DNA of 64,000 nucleotides from Bradyrhizobium sp. AZCC 1719 (lineage in GTDB: Bacteria; Pseudomonadota; Alphaproteobacteria; Rhizobiales; Xanthobacteraceae), in contig NZ_JAZHRU010000001.1 of assembly GCF_036924525.1 (NCBI RefSeq), forward strand, positions 3,005,001 through 3,069,000, given 5' to 3'. How positions within the stretch are numbered: position 1 is the first letter of the stretch; the number at the start of each line of letters is the position of its first letter. Positions 8,531 through 20,077 of this stretch are shown here, piece after piece. A program made the translations under genes and the position numbers. The notes below the pieces were generated by a model. It searched no databases. It saw only the letters and a list, made by a program, of their open reading frames with translations, and was not told where the DNA came from.

Positions 8531-9601
8531 ATGAAGTTGCAAGACAGTGAGCGTGAGGCATTGCATAACTCGGCCGTTCTTCTCAAGTTTGCTGCCGAGA
8601 GCCCCAAGACGACCCCCGACGATATTGTCTCGTCGTTGGTCGCGGCGTGGGACGCAGCCGATCAGAATCAGTGGTCGCCTGCGATATCAATCCAGTTTTG
8701 GACGGCATACAGCAAGCTTTGTGATCTCATAAAGCCAATCTCTATGGACACGGTGTCCATGATCCAACCAGCCGCAACTCCCCAGAATAGCTGGTGGGAC
8801 TGGTGGACGGACGGCCGATCCCGAGCACAAATTCACGCCCGGAGGTATTTGATCCTCTTGTTGTTCCTGGTGACGTGTGCCGTGGCATTTGGATTCATAG
8901 CGGGCACTTCGGGCAAACTCAGCGAGGATATCGAGAAGCTCATGGCGGAGGGCGACGTACTTGCTCCCCAGATCAGCTCGCAAATTTCGGACGTCAAGAT
9001 TGATCTCGATGGTCTAAACGCGGAAGCCGGATCCTTGATGCTCGATCTCGACGATAAGCACATCACCAAGGAAACGAGACAGAAGATCGACGATCTGCGA
9101 GCGAAGCTCCAAACGCTGTACTGGATATCGGATCAGCTTAATTCCAAGGTCAGTGCGATTTCGACGGTCACCAGCTTCAAGCCTATTCACTACGAGGTGG
9201 GTGACCTTTCGCGACTTCCCGTCTTGGATAATGGCTACGACAATGTCAGAAACTACTATCGGACGCGCCGGCAAATTCGCGAAGCGCAGCAAAAAGTGGC
9301 GCTCTTGAACGGGATCTACAATGCACTCGTTCCGCTTTTGTTGGGTGCGGTCGGTGCAGGGACTTATGTGCTCCGGCTGACGTCGGAGCAAATCAAGGAC
9401 ACGACGTTCGCGTCCTCGTCTCCGATCAGGCATGTCGTCCGCATTGCGCTTGGAAGTCTCGCCGGTCTGGCGATCGGGCTCGGTGGGTTCAACAATGAGC
9501 TTAACCTGTCGTCTGCCGCCTTGTCGTTCTTAGCAGGATATGCGGTCGAGCCGGTTTTCTCGACGTTGGACGGGATCGCTGAGAAGTTCAGGCGGACTTA
9601 G
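8531..9601 (+). CDS. Membrane protein of unknown function with internal coiled coil
   Basis: A 356-residue protein I cannot name. Residues 1-100 are soluble with a Trp-rich patch (NSWWDWWTDG, about 86-95). A first membrane helix lies near 106-124 (YLILLLFLVTCAVAFGFIA). Then comes a long helical, probably coiled-coil region (about 130-260, with IDLDGLNAEAGSLMLDLDD and RQKIDDLRAKL). The last 95 residues hold hydrophobic segments near 263-282, 303-322 and 330-348, ending in SSAALSFLAGYAVEPVFSTLD, a C-terminal pattern (FLAGY-x-V-E-x-x-F) I have seen in other uncharacterised membrane proteins. It stands alone, convergent with cbbR. Codon use looks less GC-biased than in the cbb operon, which may point to later acquisition. 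Confidence 0.75.
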   Translation: MKLQDSEREALHNSAVLLKFAAESPKTTPDDIVSSLVAAWDAADQNQWSPAISIQFWTAYSKLCDLIKPISMDTVSMIQPAATPQNSWWDWWTDGRSRAQIHARRYLILLLFLVTCAVAFGFIAGTSGKLSEDIEKLMAEGDVLAPQISSQISDVKIDLDGLNAEAGSLMLDLDDKHITKETRQKIDDLRAKLQTLYWISDQLNSKVSAISTVTSFKPIHYEVGDLSRLPVLDNGYDNVRNYYRTRRQIREAQQKVALLNGIYNALVPLLLGAVGAGTYVLRLTSEQIKDTTFASSSPIRHVVRIALGSLAGLAIGLGGFNNELNLSSAALSFLAGYAVEPVFSTLDGIAEKFRRT

Positions 9602-9714
9602 GGAGAAACGGAGGCGGTTCAATCTCCGCGGTGATGAAGGGCAGTCTTTGCCTTTGACCGGACGGAATCTTGGCCCGCGTCCTCCTCTAGCGCCAGGCGT
9701 CATTGAAGAGCGCG

Positions 9715-10686
9715 TCAGCCGCGACTGGCGCGGCCCGACGGCCGGGTGAGACGTATCCGACGGTGGGTGCGGGGCAGAAACTGCTTGCCCCTGGCGCTGA
9801 GGAAATCGAGCATCGCCTGCGCCGGCGGCAGCAACACCTTGTCCTTGCGTGCAAGCGCGAACCACTGCCGCACGATCGGCAGGCCATCGACGTCCAGGGT
9901 GACCAGGCGCCGTTCGTCGAGCTCGGTCGCGACCGTGTGCGCAGAGAGAAAGGCGATGCCCAGCCCTGCGATCACCGCCTGCTTGATGGTCTCGTTGCTG
10001 CTCATGGCGAGGCCGATCTTGGGGCGGATACCCGACGTCTCGAACAATTGCTCCATCAGCCCGCGCGTTCCAGACCCCGGCTCGCGCGTCAGGAAGGTTT
10101 CGCCGGCAAGCTCGCGCGGCGCGATGCGGGATTTCCGCGCCAGCCGATGCGCGGTCGGCGCGATGATGACGTGGGGATGATCGCCGATCAGGTGGACGTT
10201 CATGTCGATGTCGGCGGGCGGGCGGCCCATGATCGCGAAGTCGAGATCGTAGCCGCGTAGTGCCTCGCCGACCTCCTGACGGTTGCCGATCGAGAGCGTG
10301 ATTTCGACGTTCGGATAGAGCTTCGAGAATCCGGAGATCATGAACGGCACGAAATATTTCGCGGTCGAGACCGCGCCAATCGAGATGCGGCCCGCGGTCT
10401 TTCCCGCCATCATCTCCAACGTGGTCTCGCAGTCGGTGATCGCCGCCTCGATCCGCTCGGCGAGCGCCAATACCTCGCGCCCGGCATCCGTCAGCAGCAT
10501 GCCGTCGCCGGTGCGCTGGATCAGCGGCAATCCTGCGACCGCCTGCAGGTTGCGTAGCTGCAGCGTTACCGCGGGCTGTGTCAGGTATAGCTGCTTCGAT
10601 GCCGCGGTCACCGACCGGTGCTTCTGCACGGCGGCCAGCGCGCGCAATTGGCGGATGGTCAATTCGCGCAACAAACGGCCGGCCAT
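9715..10686 (-). CDS. cbbR: LysR-type regulator of the Calvin cycle operon, CbbR
   Basis: A 323-residue LysR protein. The N-terminal winged helix-turn-helix (about 8-67) includes ALAAVQKHRSVTAASKQLYL and TQPAVTLQLRNLQ, as in CbbR. The effector domain follows (about 95-300), with IGAVSTAKYFVPFMISGF and EPGSGTRGLMEQLF, both well kept in CbbR of autotrophic proteobacteria. The gene is divergent from cbbF with a 145-bp shared control region, the normal place for CbbR. The protein activates the cbb operon and senses metabolites such as RuBP or NADPH in related species (family knowledge). The C-terminus carries a basic tail (PRTHRRIRLTRPSGRASRG) beyond the effector domain. Confidence 0.95.
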   Translation of the reverse strand: MAGRLLRELTIRQLRALAAVQKHRSVTAASKQLYLTQPAVTLQLRNLQAVAGLPLIQRTGDGMLLTDAGREVLALAERIEAAITDCETTLEMMAGKTAGRISIGAVSTAKYFVPFMISGFSKLYPNVEITLSIGNRQEVGEALRGYDLDFAIMGRPPADIDMNVHLIGDHPHVIIAPTAHRLARKSRIAPRELAGETFLTREPGSGTRGLMEQLFETSGIRPKIGLAMSSNETIKQAVIAGLGIAFLSAHTVATELDERRLVTLDVDGLPIVRQWFALARKDKVLLPPAQAMLDFLSARGKQFLPRTHRRIRLTRPSGRASRG

Positions 10687-10831
10687 GGCACGCCTCCATT
10701 ATAACAAAAACTTTGCTCAGGCCAAAGATAACAAAATTTCCCTAATTCGGCAAACTGCGCTTGCTTAAGAGCGCGGGTCGCCGATCGGCGGACGCTTCGA
10801 CAGCGCCGAGAGAGCGCACCGGGAGACGGCC
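10687..10831. promoter_or_regulatory. cbbR-cbbF divergent control region with repeats, probable CbbR site
   Basis: An AT-rich island in a GC-rich genome. It has a direct repeat ATAACAAAA at 10701-10709 and 10728-10736 (27 bp apart, about 2.5 turns) and, between the copies, a perfect inverted repeat CTTTG (10711-10715) / CAAAG (10723-10727). This is the layout expected for paired LysR half-sites. A cbbF ribosome site (GGGAGACGG) ends the region. The CbbR assignment is inference from position and symmetry. Confidence 0.65.
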
Positions 10832-11869
10832 ATGGACGAACGCGTGACGCTGCGTTCACATCTCGAGAAGTCTATTGCGCAGATCCCGCATGGCGCGGCG
10901 GTCGGTGCGGTGATCGAGGCCATTGCCACTGCTGCAATCGAGCTCGCCGCGCTGATTGCGAATGGGCCGCTCGCTGATATCACCGGACGAGACGGCGGCA
11001 TCAATTCCGACGGCGACCGGCAGAAAGACATCGACATCGTCGCCGACGAAATGATGCGCCGTGCGCTGCGCGACGCGCCGGTGGCGGCGGTCCTTTCCGA
11101 GGAGGCGGCGCTGCCGGAAACCTTGCGGCCCGAGGCGCACCTGTGCGTTGCGATCGATCCGCTCGACGGATCGGCCAATCTCGAAAACAACATCTCGATC
11201 GGCACCATCTTTTCGATCCGCCCGAGAGGCAATGACATCCTTTCGACTTTCTTTGAGCCCGGCACGGCGCAATGCGCGGCGGGATTTTTCGTCTACGGTC
11301 CACAAACCACGCTGGTCCTCGCGCTCAACGCGCGCGTCGATATCTTCATTCTCGACCGGCGCGCGGGGGAATTTCTGCTAATCCGGCAGGCCGTGCAGGT
11401 CGCACGCGATACGCCGGAGTTCGCCATCAACGCGTCCAATCGCCGGCACTGGCATGGTCCCGTTCGCGCCTACATCGATGAATGTCTCGCCGGTACCAGC
11501 GGTGGCGGCGAGGCGGATTTCAACATGCGCTGGATCGGTTCGCTGGTTGCGGAATCGCTTCGCATTCTGGCGCGCGGCGGCGTGTTTCTCTATCCGGCCG
11601 ATGCCCGCCCCAGCTATCGCGAAGGGCGGATTCGCCTGCTGTACGAGGCCCATCCGATGGCGCTGGTAATGGAATGGGCGGGCGGCGCGGCCTCGACCGG
11701 ACGGCGGCGAATTCTGGAAGTGGCTGCGAGAACGCCGCACCAGCGAGTGCCGCTGATCATGGGTTCTTTGCGTGGCGTGCGCGACATCGCTGCCATTCAC
11801 GAAAGGATCGAGCCGATGTTCGACAATAGCGATGCGCCGCTGTTCGCGCGGCGCGGCCTGTTCCGCTGA
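10832..11869 (+). CDS. cbbF: Class I fructose-1,6-bisphosphatase (cbb operon)
   Basis: A 345-residue enzyme that splits fructose 1,6-bisphosphate (and, in bacterial Calvin cycles, often sedoheptulose bisphosphate) to release phosphate. The metal-binding motif AIDPLDGSANLENNISIGTIF contains DPLDGS, and the upstream acidic pair (LSEEAALPE) supplies further metal ligands. The active-site region near the C-terminus (YPADARPSYREGRIRLLYEAHP, with MALVMEWAGG following) matches class I FBPases. First gene of the cbb operon, preceded by a good ribosome site and the CbbR control region, and 12 bp before cbbP. Confidence 0.96.
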   Translation: MDERVTLRSHLEKSIAQIPHGAAVGAVIEAIATAAIELAALIANGPLADITGRDGGINSDGDRQKDIDIVADEMMRRALRDAPVAAVLSEEAALPETLRPEAHLCVAIDPLDGSANLENNISIGTIFSIRPRGNDILSTFFEPGTAQCAAGFFVYGPQTTLVLALNARVDIFILDRRAGEFLLIRQAVQVARDTPEFAINASNRRHWHGPVRAYIDECLAGTSGGGEADFNMRWIGSLVAESLRILARGGVFLYPADARPSYREGRIRLLYEAHPMALVMEWAGGAASTGRRRILEVAARTPHQRVPLIMGSLRGVRDIAAIHERIEPMFDNSDAPLFARRGLFR

Positions 11870-11881
11870 CGGAGCATCACG

Positions 11882-12757
11882 ATGTCGCGGGCTCATCCCA
11901 TCATATCGATCACGGGTTCGTCGGGCGCCGGCACCACGTCGGTGAAGAAGACGTTCGAGCAGATTTTCCGCCGCGAAAAGGTGGTTGCGGCCTACATCGA
12001 AGGCGATGCCTTCCATCGTTACAATCGTTTCGAGATGCGCACCAAAATGCTGGAGGAGGCCGAGCGCGGCAACAAGCATTTCAGCCATTTCAGTCCGGAA
12101 ACCAACTTGTTCGAGGAACTCGAAAAAGTGTTTCGCGATTACGGTGAATCCGGCACCGGAATGACGCGTCATTACGTCCACGACGACGAAGAGGCGAAGC
12201 TGTACGGCGCCAAGCCAGGTACATTCACCGAATGGGACCAATTGCCGGCAGGCTCCGACTTGCTGTTTTACGAAGGGTTGCACGGCGCGGTCGTGACCGA
12301 TAAGGTCAACGTGGCGCAGCATGCCGATCTCAAGATCGGCGTGGTGCCGGTGATCAACCTGGAATGGATCCAGAAGCTGCATCGCGATCGTCGCGACCGC
12401 GGCTATACCGCCGAGGCGGTGACCGACACCATCCTGCGGCGAATGCCGGATTATGTGAACTACATCTGTCCGCAGTTCGCCGAGACCGACATCAATTTCC
12501 AGCGCGTGCCGACCGTCGATACGTCGAACCCGTTCATCGCGCGGTGGATTCCGACGCCCGATGAATCGATGGTGGTGATCCGCCTCAAGAATCCGCGCGG
12601 CATCGATTTTCCCTATCTGCTGTCGATGATTCCGCACAGCTTCATGTCGCGCGCCAATTCGATCGTGATCCACGGGGCAAAGCTCGACCTGGCGATGCAG
12701 CTCATCCTCACACCACTGATCCTGCAACTGATGGAACGCAAGAGGCGCACGATATGA
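11882..12757 (+). CDS. cbbP: Phosphoribulokinase
   Basis: A 291-residue enzyme that phosphorylates ribulose 5-phosphate with ATP to make the RuBisCO substrate RuBP. The P-loop [14 protein letters not shown] is near residue 12, and [19 protein letters not shown] carries the conserved active-site segment. Length is that of the octameric bacterial (not plant-type) enzyme, which is typically activated by NADH. It overlaps cbbT by 4 bp (ATGA at 12754), so translation is probably coupled. Confidence 0.97.
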   Translation: MSRAHPIISITGSSGAGTTSVKKTFEQIFRREKVVAAYIEGDAFHRYNRFEMRTKMLEEAERGNKHFSHFSPETNLFEELEKVFRDYGESGTGMTRHYVHDDEEAKLYGAKPGTFTEWDQLPAGSDLLFYEGLHGAVVTDKVNVAQHADLKIGVVPVINLEWIQKLHRDRRDRGYTAEAVTDTILRRMPDYVNYICPQFAETDINFQRVPTVDTSNPFIARWIPTPDESMVVIRLKNPRGIDFPYLLSMIPHSFMSRANSIVIHGAKLDLAMQLILTPLILQLMERKRRTI

Positions 12758-14790
12758 ATGCTCCCGCTCTGTCCCGCATAGCCAGCCGCCCGGATCTGTC
12801 ACACGCAGAGATGGCCAACGCGATACGCTTCCTGGCGATCGACGCCGTTGAAAAGGCGAAGTCCGGTCATCCGGGCATGCCGATGGGTATGGCGGACGTC
12901 GCGACCGTTCTGTTTTCGCGCTTCCTCAAATTCGATCCTTCGGACCCGGCGTGGCCGGATCGCGACCGCTTCGTGCTGTCGGCCGGCCACGGCTCGATGC
13001 TGCTGTATGCGCTTCTGCACCTGACGGGCTACGAAGGCATGACGCTGGATGAGCTCAGGGCCTTCCGGCAGTGGGCGTCGAAGACGCCCGGACACCCCGA
13101 ATATGGCCATACGGCGGGCGTCGAGACGACCACCGGACCTCTCGGGCAGGGCATCGCCACGGCCGTCGGTATGGCGCTGGCCGAGCGGCTGATGAACGCC
13201 CGTTTTGGCGACGACTGCGTTGACCATTACACCTATGTAATCGCCGGCGACGGCTGCCTGATGGAGGGGATCAGCCACGAGGCGATCTCGCTGGCCGGGC
13301 ATCTCAGGCTCAATCGCCTGATCGTGCTGTTCGACGACAACGAAATCTCGATCGACGGCGCCACGTCGCTGTCATGTTCGGATGATCAGCTCGCTCGGTT
13401 CAGGGCCGCGGGTTGGTCGGCCAGCCGAATCGACGGCCACGATCCCGAAGCGATCGCGGCCGCGATCGAGCGGGCACGCAACAGCGACCGGCCGTCGCTG
13501 ATAGCCTGCCGCACAATCATCGGCTTCGGTGCGCCGAACCGTCAGGGTACCGAGAAAGTCCATGGCGCGCCGCTGGGTGGCGAAGAAGCCGCCAAAACGC
13601 GCGATGCGTTGAACTGGCCGCACGCGCCGTTCGAGATCCCGGAAGCCGTGCTCGCGCAGTGGCGTCGGGCAGGCCGCCGCGGGCATGCCGCGCGCCGCTG
13701 CTGGATCGAACGGACCAAGCGTCTGAGTTCGGATTCCCGTTCGCCATTTCACGATGCGCTGAATCGCAACCTGCCATGCAGCTATGCGCAAGCGATGACA
13801 AAGCTGCGCGATGACTTCGCAGCCGAGCGGCCGAATATTGCCACCCGGCAGGCGTCGCAGCGCGTGATTGATGCAATCGCAGAGGCACTGCCCAATCTGC
13901 TCGGAGGCTCGGCGGATCTCACGCATTCCAACCTGACGCGGGCCAGGACCCAGCGACCGGTACAGCCCGGCTCATTTGCAGGCAGCTATGTTCACTATGG
14001 CGTCCGCGAGCACGCCATGGCGGCGGCGATGAACGGCATCGCGCTGCATGGCGGCTTCATCCCCTATGGCGGCACGTTCCTCAGCTTCGCCGATTACAGC
14101 CGTCCGGCGATCCGGCTGGCAGCGCTGATGAATATTCGCGTCATCCATGTGATGACGCACGACTCCATCGGGCTGGGCGAGGATGGTCCCACCCACCAGC
14201 CGGTCGAACATCTGGCATCGCTTCGAGCGATCCCCAATCTGCTGGTCTTCCGACCGGGCGATGCCGTCGAGACCGCCGAGGCGTGGGACTGCGCGCTACG
14301 GGCGCAGGCCAGTCCGTCCGTGCTGTGTCTGTCGCGGCAAGCGCTGCCTGCCTTCCGTGAAGGCGGTGGCGGCAATCTGGTCGCACGCGGCGCCTATGTC
14401 GTCGTCGAGCCGGAGAGCGGACGCGATGTCACGCTGATTGCGACCGGGTCGGAGGTCTCGATCGCCATCGCGGCTGCGAAAACGCTCGCAAAGGACAATG
14501 TCCGCGCGGCCGTCGTCTCGGCCCCGTGCTTCGAACTGTTTCGTCGGCAGTCGCACGAGTACCGGGCGGAGGTTCTTGGAGATGCCCCGCGGATCGGGGT
14601 CGAAGCAGCGGTTGAAGGAGAATGGGCGCGCTGGCTCGGCGACGGCGGCGAATTCGTCGGTATGACCGGCTTTGGCGCATCTGCGCCGGCGGAAACGCTT
14701 TACCGCGAATTCGGCATCACCGAGAACGCCGTCGCCATAGCGGCCATGCGCTGCATCGCGCGGTCAAGGATGGCGGCAACCTGGGCATGA
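12754..14790 (+). CDS. cbbT: Transketolase (cbb operon)
   Basis: A 678-residue thiamine-diphosphate enzyme that moves two-carbon units in the Calvin cycle. Typical blocks are the N-terminal [14 protein letters not shown], the TPP/Mg-binding segment starting [13 protein letters not shown] and continuing to the conserved Asn of DDNEIS, and in the second half [18 protein letters not shown] with the catalytic Glu, then [20 protein letters not shown]. The final domain ends in [15 protein letters not shown]. The middle (about 300-345) has an Arg-rich stretch ([15 protein letters not shown]) that looks less conserved but keeps the frame. It starts inside cbbP by a 4-bp overlap. Confidence 0.96.
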   Translation: MNAPALSRIASRPDLSHAEMANAIRFLAIDAVEKAKSGHPGMPMGMADVATVLFSRFLKFDPSDPAWPDRDRFVLSAGHGSMLLYALLHLTGYEGMTLDELRAFRQWASKTPGHPEYGHTAGVETTTGPLGQGIATAVGMALAERLMNARFGDDCVDHYTYVIAGDGCLMEGISHEAISLAGHLRLNRLIVLFDDNEISIDGATSLSCSDDQLARFRAAGWSASRIDGHDPEAIAAAIERARNSDRPSLIACRTIIGFGAPNRQGTEKVHGAPLGGEEAAKTRDALNWPHAPFEIPEAVLAQWRRAGRRGHAARRCWIERTKRLSSDSRSPFHDALNRNLPCSYAQAMTKLRDDFAAERPNIATRQASQRVIDAIAEALPNLLGGSADLTHSNLTRARTQRPVQPGSFAGSYVHYGVREHAMAAAMNGIALHGGFIPYGGTFLSFADYSRPAIRLAALMNIRVIHVMTHDSIGLGEDGPTHQPVEHLASLRAIPNLLVFRPGDAVETAEAWDCALRAQASPSVLCLSRQALPAFREGGGGNLVARGAYVVVEPESGRDVTLIATGSEVSIAIAAAKTLAKDNVRAAVVSAPCFELFRRQSHEYRAEVLGDAPRIGVEAAVEGEWARWLGDGGEFVGMTGFGASAPAETLYREFGITENAVAIAAMRCIARSRMAATWA

Positions 14791-14823
14791 CGGTCACACG
14801 AGAGCAATGATACGGAGACTGCG

Positions 14824-17425
<2,602 letters not shown>

Positions 17426-17437
17426 GGAGCGGAAATC

Positions 17438-17857
17438 ATGCGCATTACCCAAGGCTGCTTCTCGTTTCTGCCCGATCTCACCGACGAGCAGATCTCGCGC
17501 CAGGTGCAATACTGCCTGGAGAACGGATGGGCGGTGAACATCGAATTCACCGACGATCCGCATCCCCGCAACAATTTTTGGGAAATGTGGGGATTGCCGA
17601 TGTTCGACCTCCGCGACGCCGCCGGCGTGATGATGGAGCTGAACCAATGCCGCAAGGTGTATGGTGACAGATACATCCGGTTGTCGGCGTTCGATTCCAG
17701 TCACGGCTGGGAATCGGTGCGGCTGTCCTTCATCGTCAACCGACCGAAGGAGGAACCCGGCTTCCGCCTCGAGCGGCACGAAGTTGCCGGCCGCAACATC
17801 CGCTACACGACCAAATCATACGCCGCCGACCGCCCCGAGGGCCGGCGTTACGCTTAG
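17438..17857 (+). CDS. cbbS: RuBisCO small subunit, form IC
   Basis: A 139-residue small subunit that caps the large-subunit octamer. It begins [19 protein letters not shown], the invariant opening of red-type small subunits, and has the longer C-terminal hairpin typical of form IC/ID ([19 protein letters not shown]). GGAGCGG precedes the ATG. A strong hairpin terminator lies 64 bp after the stop (see 17921-17955), so this is the likely main 3' end of the operon transcript. Confidence 0.97.
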   Translation: MRITQGCFSFLPDLTDEQISRQVQYCLENGWAVNIEFTDDPHPRNNFWEMWGLPMFDLRDAAGVMMELNQCRKVYGDRYIRLSAFDSSHGWESVRLSFIVNRPKEEPGFRLERHEVAGRNIRYTTKSYAADRPEGRRYA

Positions 17858-17920
17858 CAAGTTACCCGGTCCGACAGACGAGTTCTCCCTGATCGTGCCT
17901 TGCGTCTGCCGGATGCACTG

Positions 17921-17955
17921 CTCCGTCGCTGTGGAAGCGGCGACGGAGTTTTTTT
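17921..17955 (+). terminator. Strong intrinsic terminator between cbbS and cbbX
   Basis: Perfect 9-bp stem CTCCGTCGC (17921-17929) / GCGACGGAG (17940-17948), a 10-base loop, and seven T directly after (17949-17955). It lies 64 bp past cbbS and 35 bp before the chosen cbbX start. It should end most transcripts after cbbLS and leave cbbX with read-through expression, or with its own promoter. Confidence 0.85.
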
Positions 17956-17989
17956 CAGACTGCGCGTGCATTGCGTCGAGGTTTGCCAG

Positions 17990-18904
17990 ATGGACTTGGA
18001 TACCGCCGACATGACAGACACGGTCAACCTCCGCGAGGAGCTCGAAGCCGTCGGCATCGAGGAAATCCTCACGCAGCTCGACCGCGAGCTGATCGGGCTG
18101 GTGCCCGTGAAAACCCGTATCCGCGAAATCGCATCGCTCTTGCTGATCGAACGTATCCGCAAGCGGCTTAACCTGACATCGGAGGTGCCGACATTGCACA
18201 TGTCGTTCACCGGTAATCCCGGCACCGGCAAGACCACGGTGGCGCTGCGGATCGCGAGCATTCTCCACAGGCTCGGTTTCGTGCGTCGCGGCCAGGTGGT
18301 GTCGGTTACCCGCGATGAGCTGGTTGGGCAATATATCGGCCACACCGCGCCCAAGACCAAGGAGGTGCTGAAGAAGGCGATGGGCGGCGTGCTTTTCATC
18401 GACGAAGCCTATTATCTCCACCGGCCCGACAACGAACGCGACTACGGTCAGGAAGCGATCGAGATTCTGCTGCAGGTGATGGAAACCCAGCGCGAGGATC
18501 TCGTGGTGATTCTTGCCGGTTACGGCGATCGAATGGATAAGTTCTTCGCCAGCAATCCCGGCTTCCGTTCTCGCATCGCCCATCACATCGATTTTCCGGA
18601 CTATTCGGAGCCAGAATTGCTTGCCATAGCCGAGCTGATGCTGCGCGACATGAACTACAAATTCAGCGCCGAGGCGCGTCAGGCGTTCATCCGCTACATC
18701 GCGCTGCGCAAGACCCAGCCGCTGTTCTCCAACGCGCGCTCGATCCGAAACGCGCTCGACCGCATGCGCCTGCGCCAGGCCAATCGTCTCGTTGCCAATC
18801 TCGATCGTGTGCTGACGGCTGACGATATCATGTCCCTGGAGGCGTCAGACGTGCTCGCCAGCCGGGTCTTTCTGAAGGACCAGTCGACGGTTCGCTCCGA
18901 GTGA
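17990..18904 (+). CDS. cbbX: RuBisCO activase CbbX (AAA+ ATPase, red type)
   Basis: A 304-residue hexameric AAA+ motor that pulls on the RuBisCO large-subunit C-terminus to release inhibitory sugar phosphates. Walker A is [15 protein letters not shown], Walker [12 protein letters not shown]; sensor and arginine-finger regions follow ([17 protein letters not shown]). The open frame begins at 17900, but codons before 17990 overlap the terminator hairpin and lack homology. Starts at 17990 (MDLDTADM) and 18011 ([11 protein letters not shown]) are both possible; neither has a strong ribosome site. Last gene of the cbb cluster. Confidence 0.95.
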   Translation: MDLDTADMTDTVNLREELEAVGIEEILTQLDRELIGLVPVKTRIREIASLLLIERIRKRLNLTSEVPTLHMSFTGNPGTGKTTVALRIASILHRLGFVRRGQVVSVTRDELVGQYIGHTAPKTKEVLKKAMGGVLFIDEAYYLHRPDNERDYGQEAIEILLQVMETQREDLVVILAGYGDRMDKFFASNPGFRSRIAHHIDFPDYSEPELLAIAELMLRDMNYKFSAEARQAFIRYIALRKTQPLFSNARSIRNALDRMRLRQANRLVANLDRVLTADDIMSLEASDVLASRVFLKDQSTVRSE

Positions 18905-18912
18905 AGAGGAAC

Positions 18913-18995
18913 AAGGGCCCGATCATTGATTTTGCTGCATTTTCGTTGGAAATTGATCGTGTTCGTTGCGTTCTGGTGAGATTGTTTCTGATGCG
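18913..18995. repeat. Degenerate copy of a dispersed ~100-bp element
   Basis: The stretch starting near TGATTTTGCTGC and ending near GATTGTTTCTGATGCGA aligns with the element at 45281-45382 (there TGATTTCGCTGC ... GTCGTTTCTGGTGCGA) with scattered mismatches. The better-kept copies are next to a tRNA-derived core and look like attachment-site arms. This copy has no core sequence. Confidence 0.5.
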
Positions 18996-19022
18996 ATAGA
19001 TTGGAGGACCGAGGATTGACGC

Positions 19023-20057
19023 ATGAGGACGAACGCGAACGTTGAACTCGATGCCGGCAGCAAGACATTTGCCTCCGGTCTACTGCCGGATTTGATAGCC
19101 GCATTACGCCGTAGCCGTCAGGGCGATCTGCTGGCCGTGATCAGCGGCGATCCAAGTATCGGCCCCGAACTCGAGGCATGGTGTCGCTTCACCCGCAACA
19201 GCCTGGTCGACACAGCAGTCGAAGACGGCCGCACGCGATGGGTGCTTCGGTACGGAGAGGCGCCGGAGAATGTAGGTGAAGATCGACCTGTCGGCTCTCG
19301 ATTATGGCTTTACACCAACTTCGATTGCAACCTGAGTTGCGACTATTGCTGCGTGCGCTCGTCACCCAAGGCTCCGCGGCGGGCGCTCGGCGTCGAGCGG
19401 GTGCGGCGGATTGCGATCGAGGCGGCAGAGCTCGGCGTAAAGGAAATATTTGTGACCGGTGGTGAGCCATTCATGCTGCCGGATATCGGCGAAATCATTG
19501 CCGCATGTGCTGTGGCGGCGCCGACCACGGTTCTCACCAATGGTATGCTGTTTGCCGGGCGCCGGCTCGAAGCACTGCGCTCATTGCCTCACGAGCGCGT
19601 CACCCTGCAGATCAGCCTCGACAGTCCGACGCCGGAGCGCCACGACAACCATCGTGGAAAGGGGACGTGGGCGCGCGCCTGGAAAGGAATCGAGCGGGCC
19701 CGCGCCGAAGGATTCCGCGTGCGATTGGCGGCGACAGTGTCAACTGACGCGGAGGCCGAAGAGTTCCGCGGCTTCCTTGACACCCATCACGTCAGCGAGG
19801 AGAACCGGGTGATCAGGCGAATTGCGCTGCGAGGCGCCGCGACGCGGGGCATCGCTGTGGCAAGGGCAGACCTGGTGCCCGAGGTGACGATCACGGCGGA
19901 AGGCGTGTTCTGGCATCCGGTCGGCGCCGAGGATAGCGATCTATTGGTCAGCGGCGAAATCTTTCCGCTCGCCGAATCCTTCGCGGCCGTTCGCCGCGCC
20001 TTCGATCGCGAATCTGAGCATCAGCGCCGGTTGGCGACGATTTTTAATTGCGCCTGA
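19023..20057 (+). CDS. TusA-like domain fused to a radical SAM enzyme
   Basis: A 344-residue two-domain protein. Residues 1-80 follow the TusA/SirA pattern: LDA near the start, a long helix (LLPDLIAALRRSRQGD), then LLAVISGDPSIGPELEAWCRF and a final strand. The Cys-Pro of true TusA sulfur carriers is missing (SKTFASG stands there). Residues about 90-300 are a radical SAM domain with the cluster motif C102-x3-C106-x2-C109 in NFDCNLSCDYCC, followed by FVTGGEPFMLPDIGEII (GGEP binds SAM's methionine end). No SPASM-type Cys cluster is seen at the C-terminus. It lies 118 bp after cbbX and faces the binding-protein gene at 20078. The reaction is unknown; a peptide or small-molecule modification is possible. 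Confidence 0.8.
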   Translation: MRTNANVELDAGSKTFASGLLPDLIAALRRSRQGDLLAVISGDPSIGPELEAWCRFTRNSLVDTAVEDGRTRWVLRYGEAPENVGEDRPVGSRLWLYTNFDCNLSCDYCCVRSSPKAPRRALGVERVRRIAIEAAELGVKEIFVTGGEPFMLPDIGEIIAACAVAAPTTVLTNGMLFAGRRLEALRSLPHERVTLQISLDSPTPERHDNHRGKGTWARAWKGIERARAEGFRVRLAATVSTDAEAEEFRGFLDTHHVSEENRVIRRIALRGAATRGIAVARADLVPEVTITAEGVFWHPVGAEDSDLLVSGEIFPLAESFAAVRRAFDRESEHQRRLATIFNCA

Positions 20058-20077
20058 TGAGATAGCGGAGGGGGCGT

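Noticed and set aside
8237..8566. 109-residue minus-strand open frame
   Set aside because: Overlaps the start of the neighbouring gene and shows no protein-like pattern.
11378..12802. 474-residue open frame opposite cbbP and the end of cbbF
   Set aside because: Antisense shadow of well-identified genes, with no recognisable motif.
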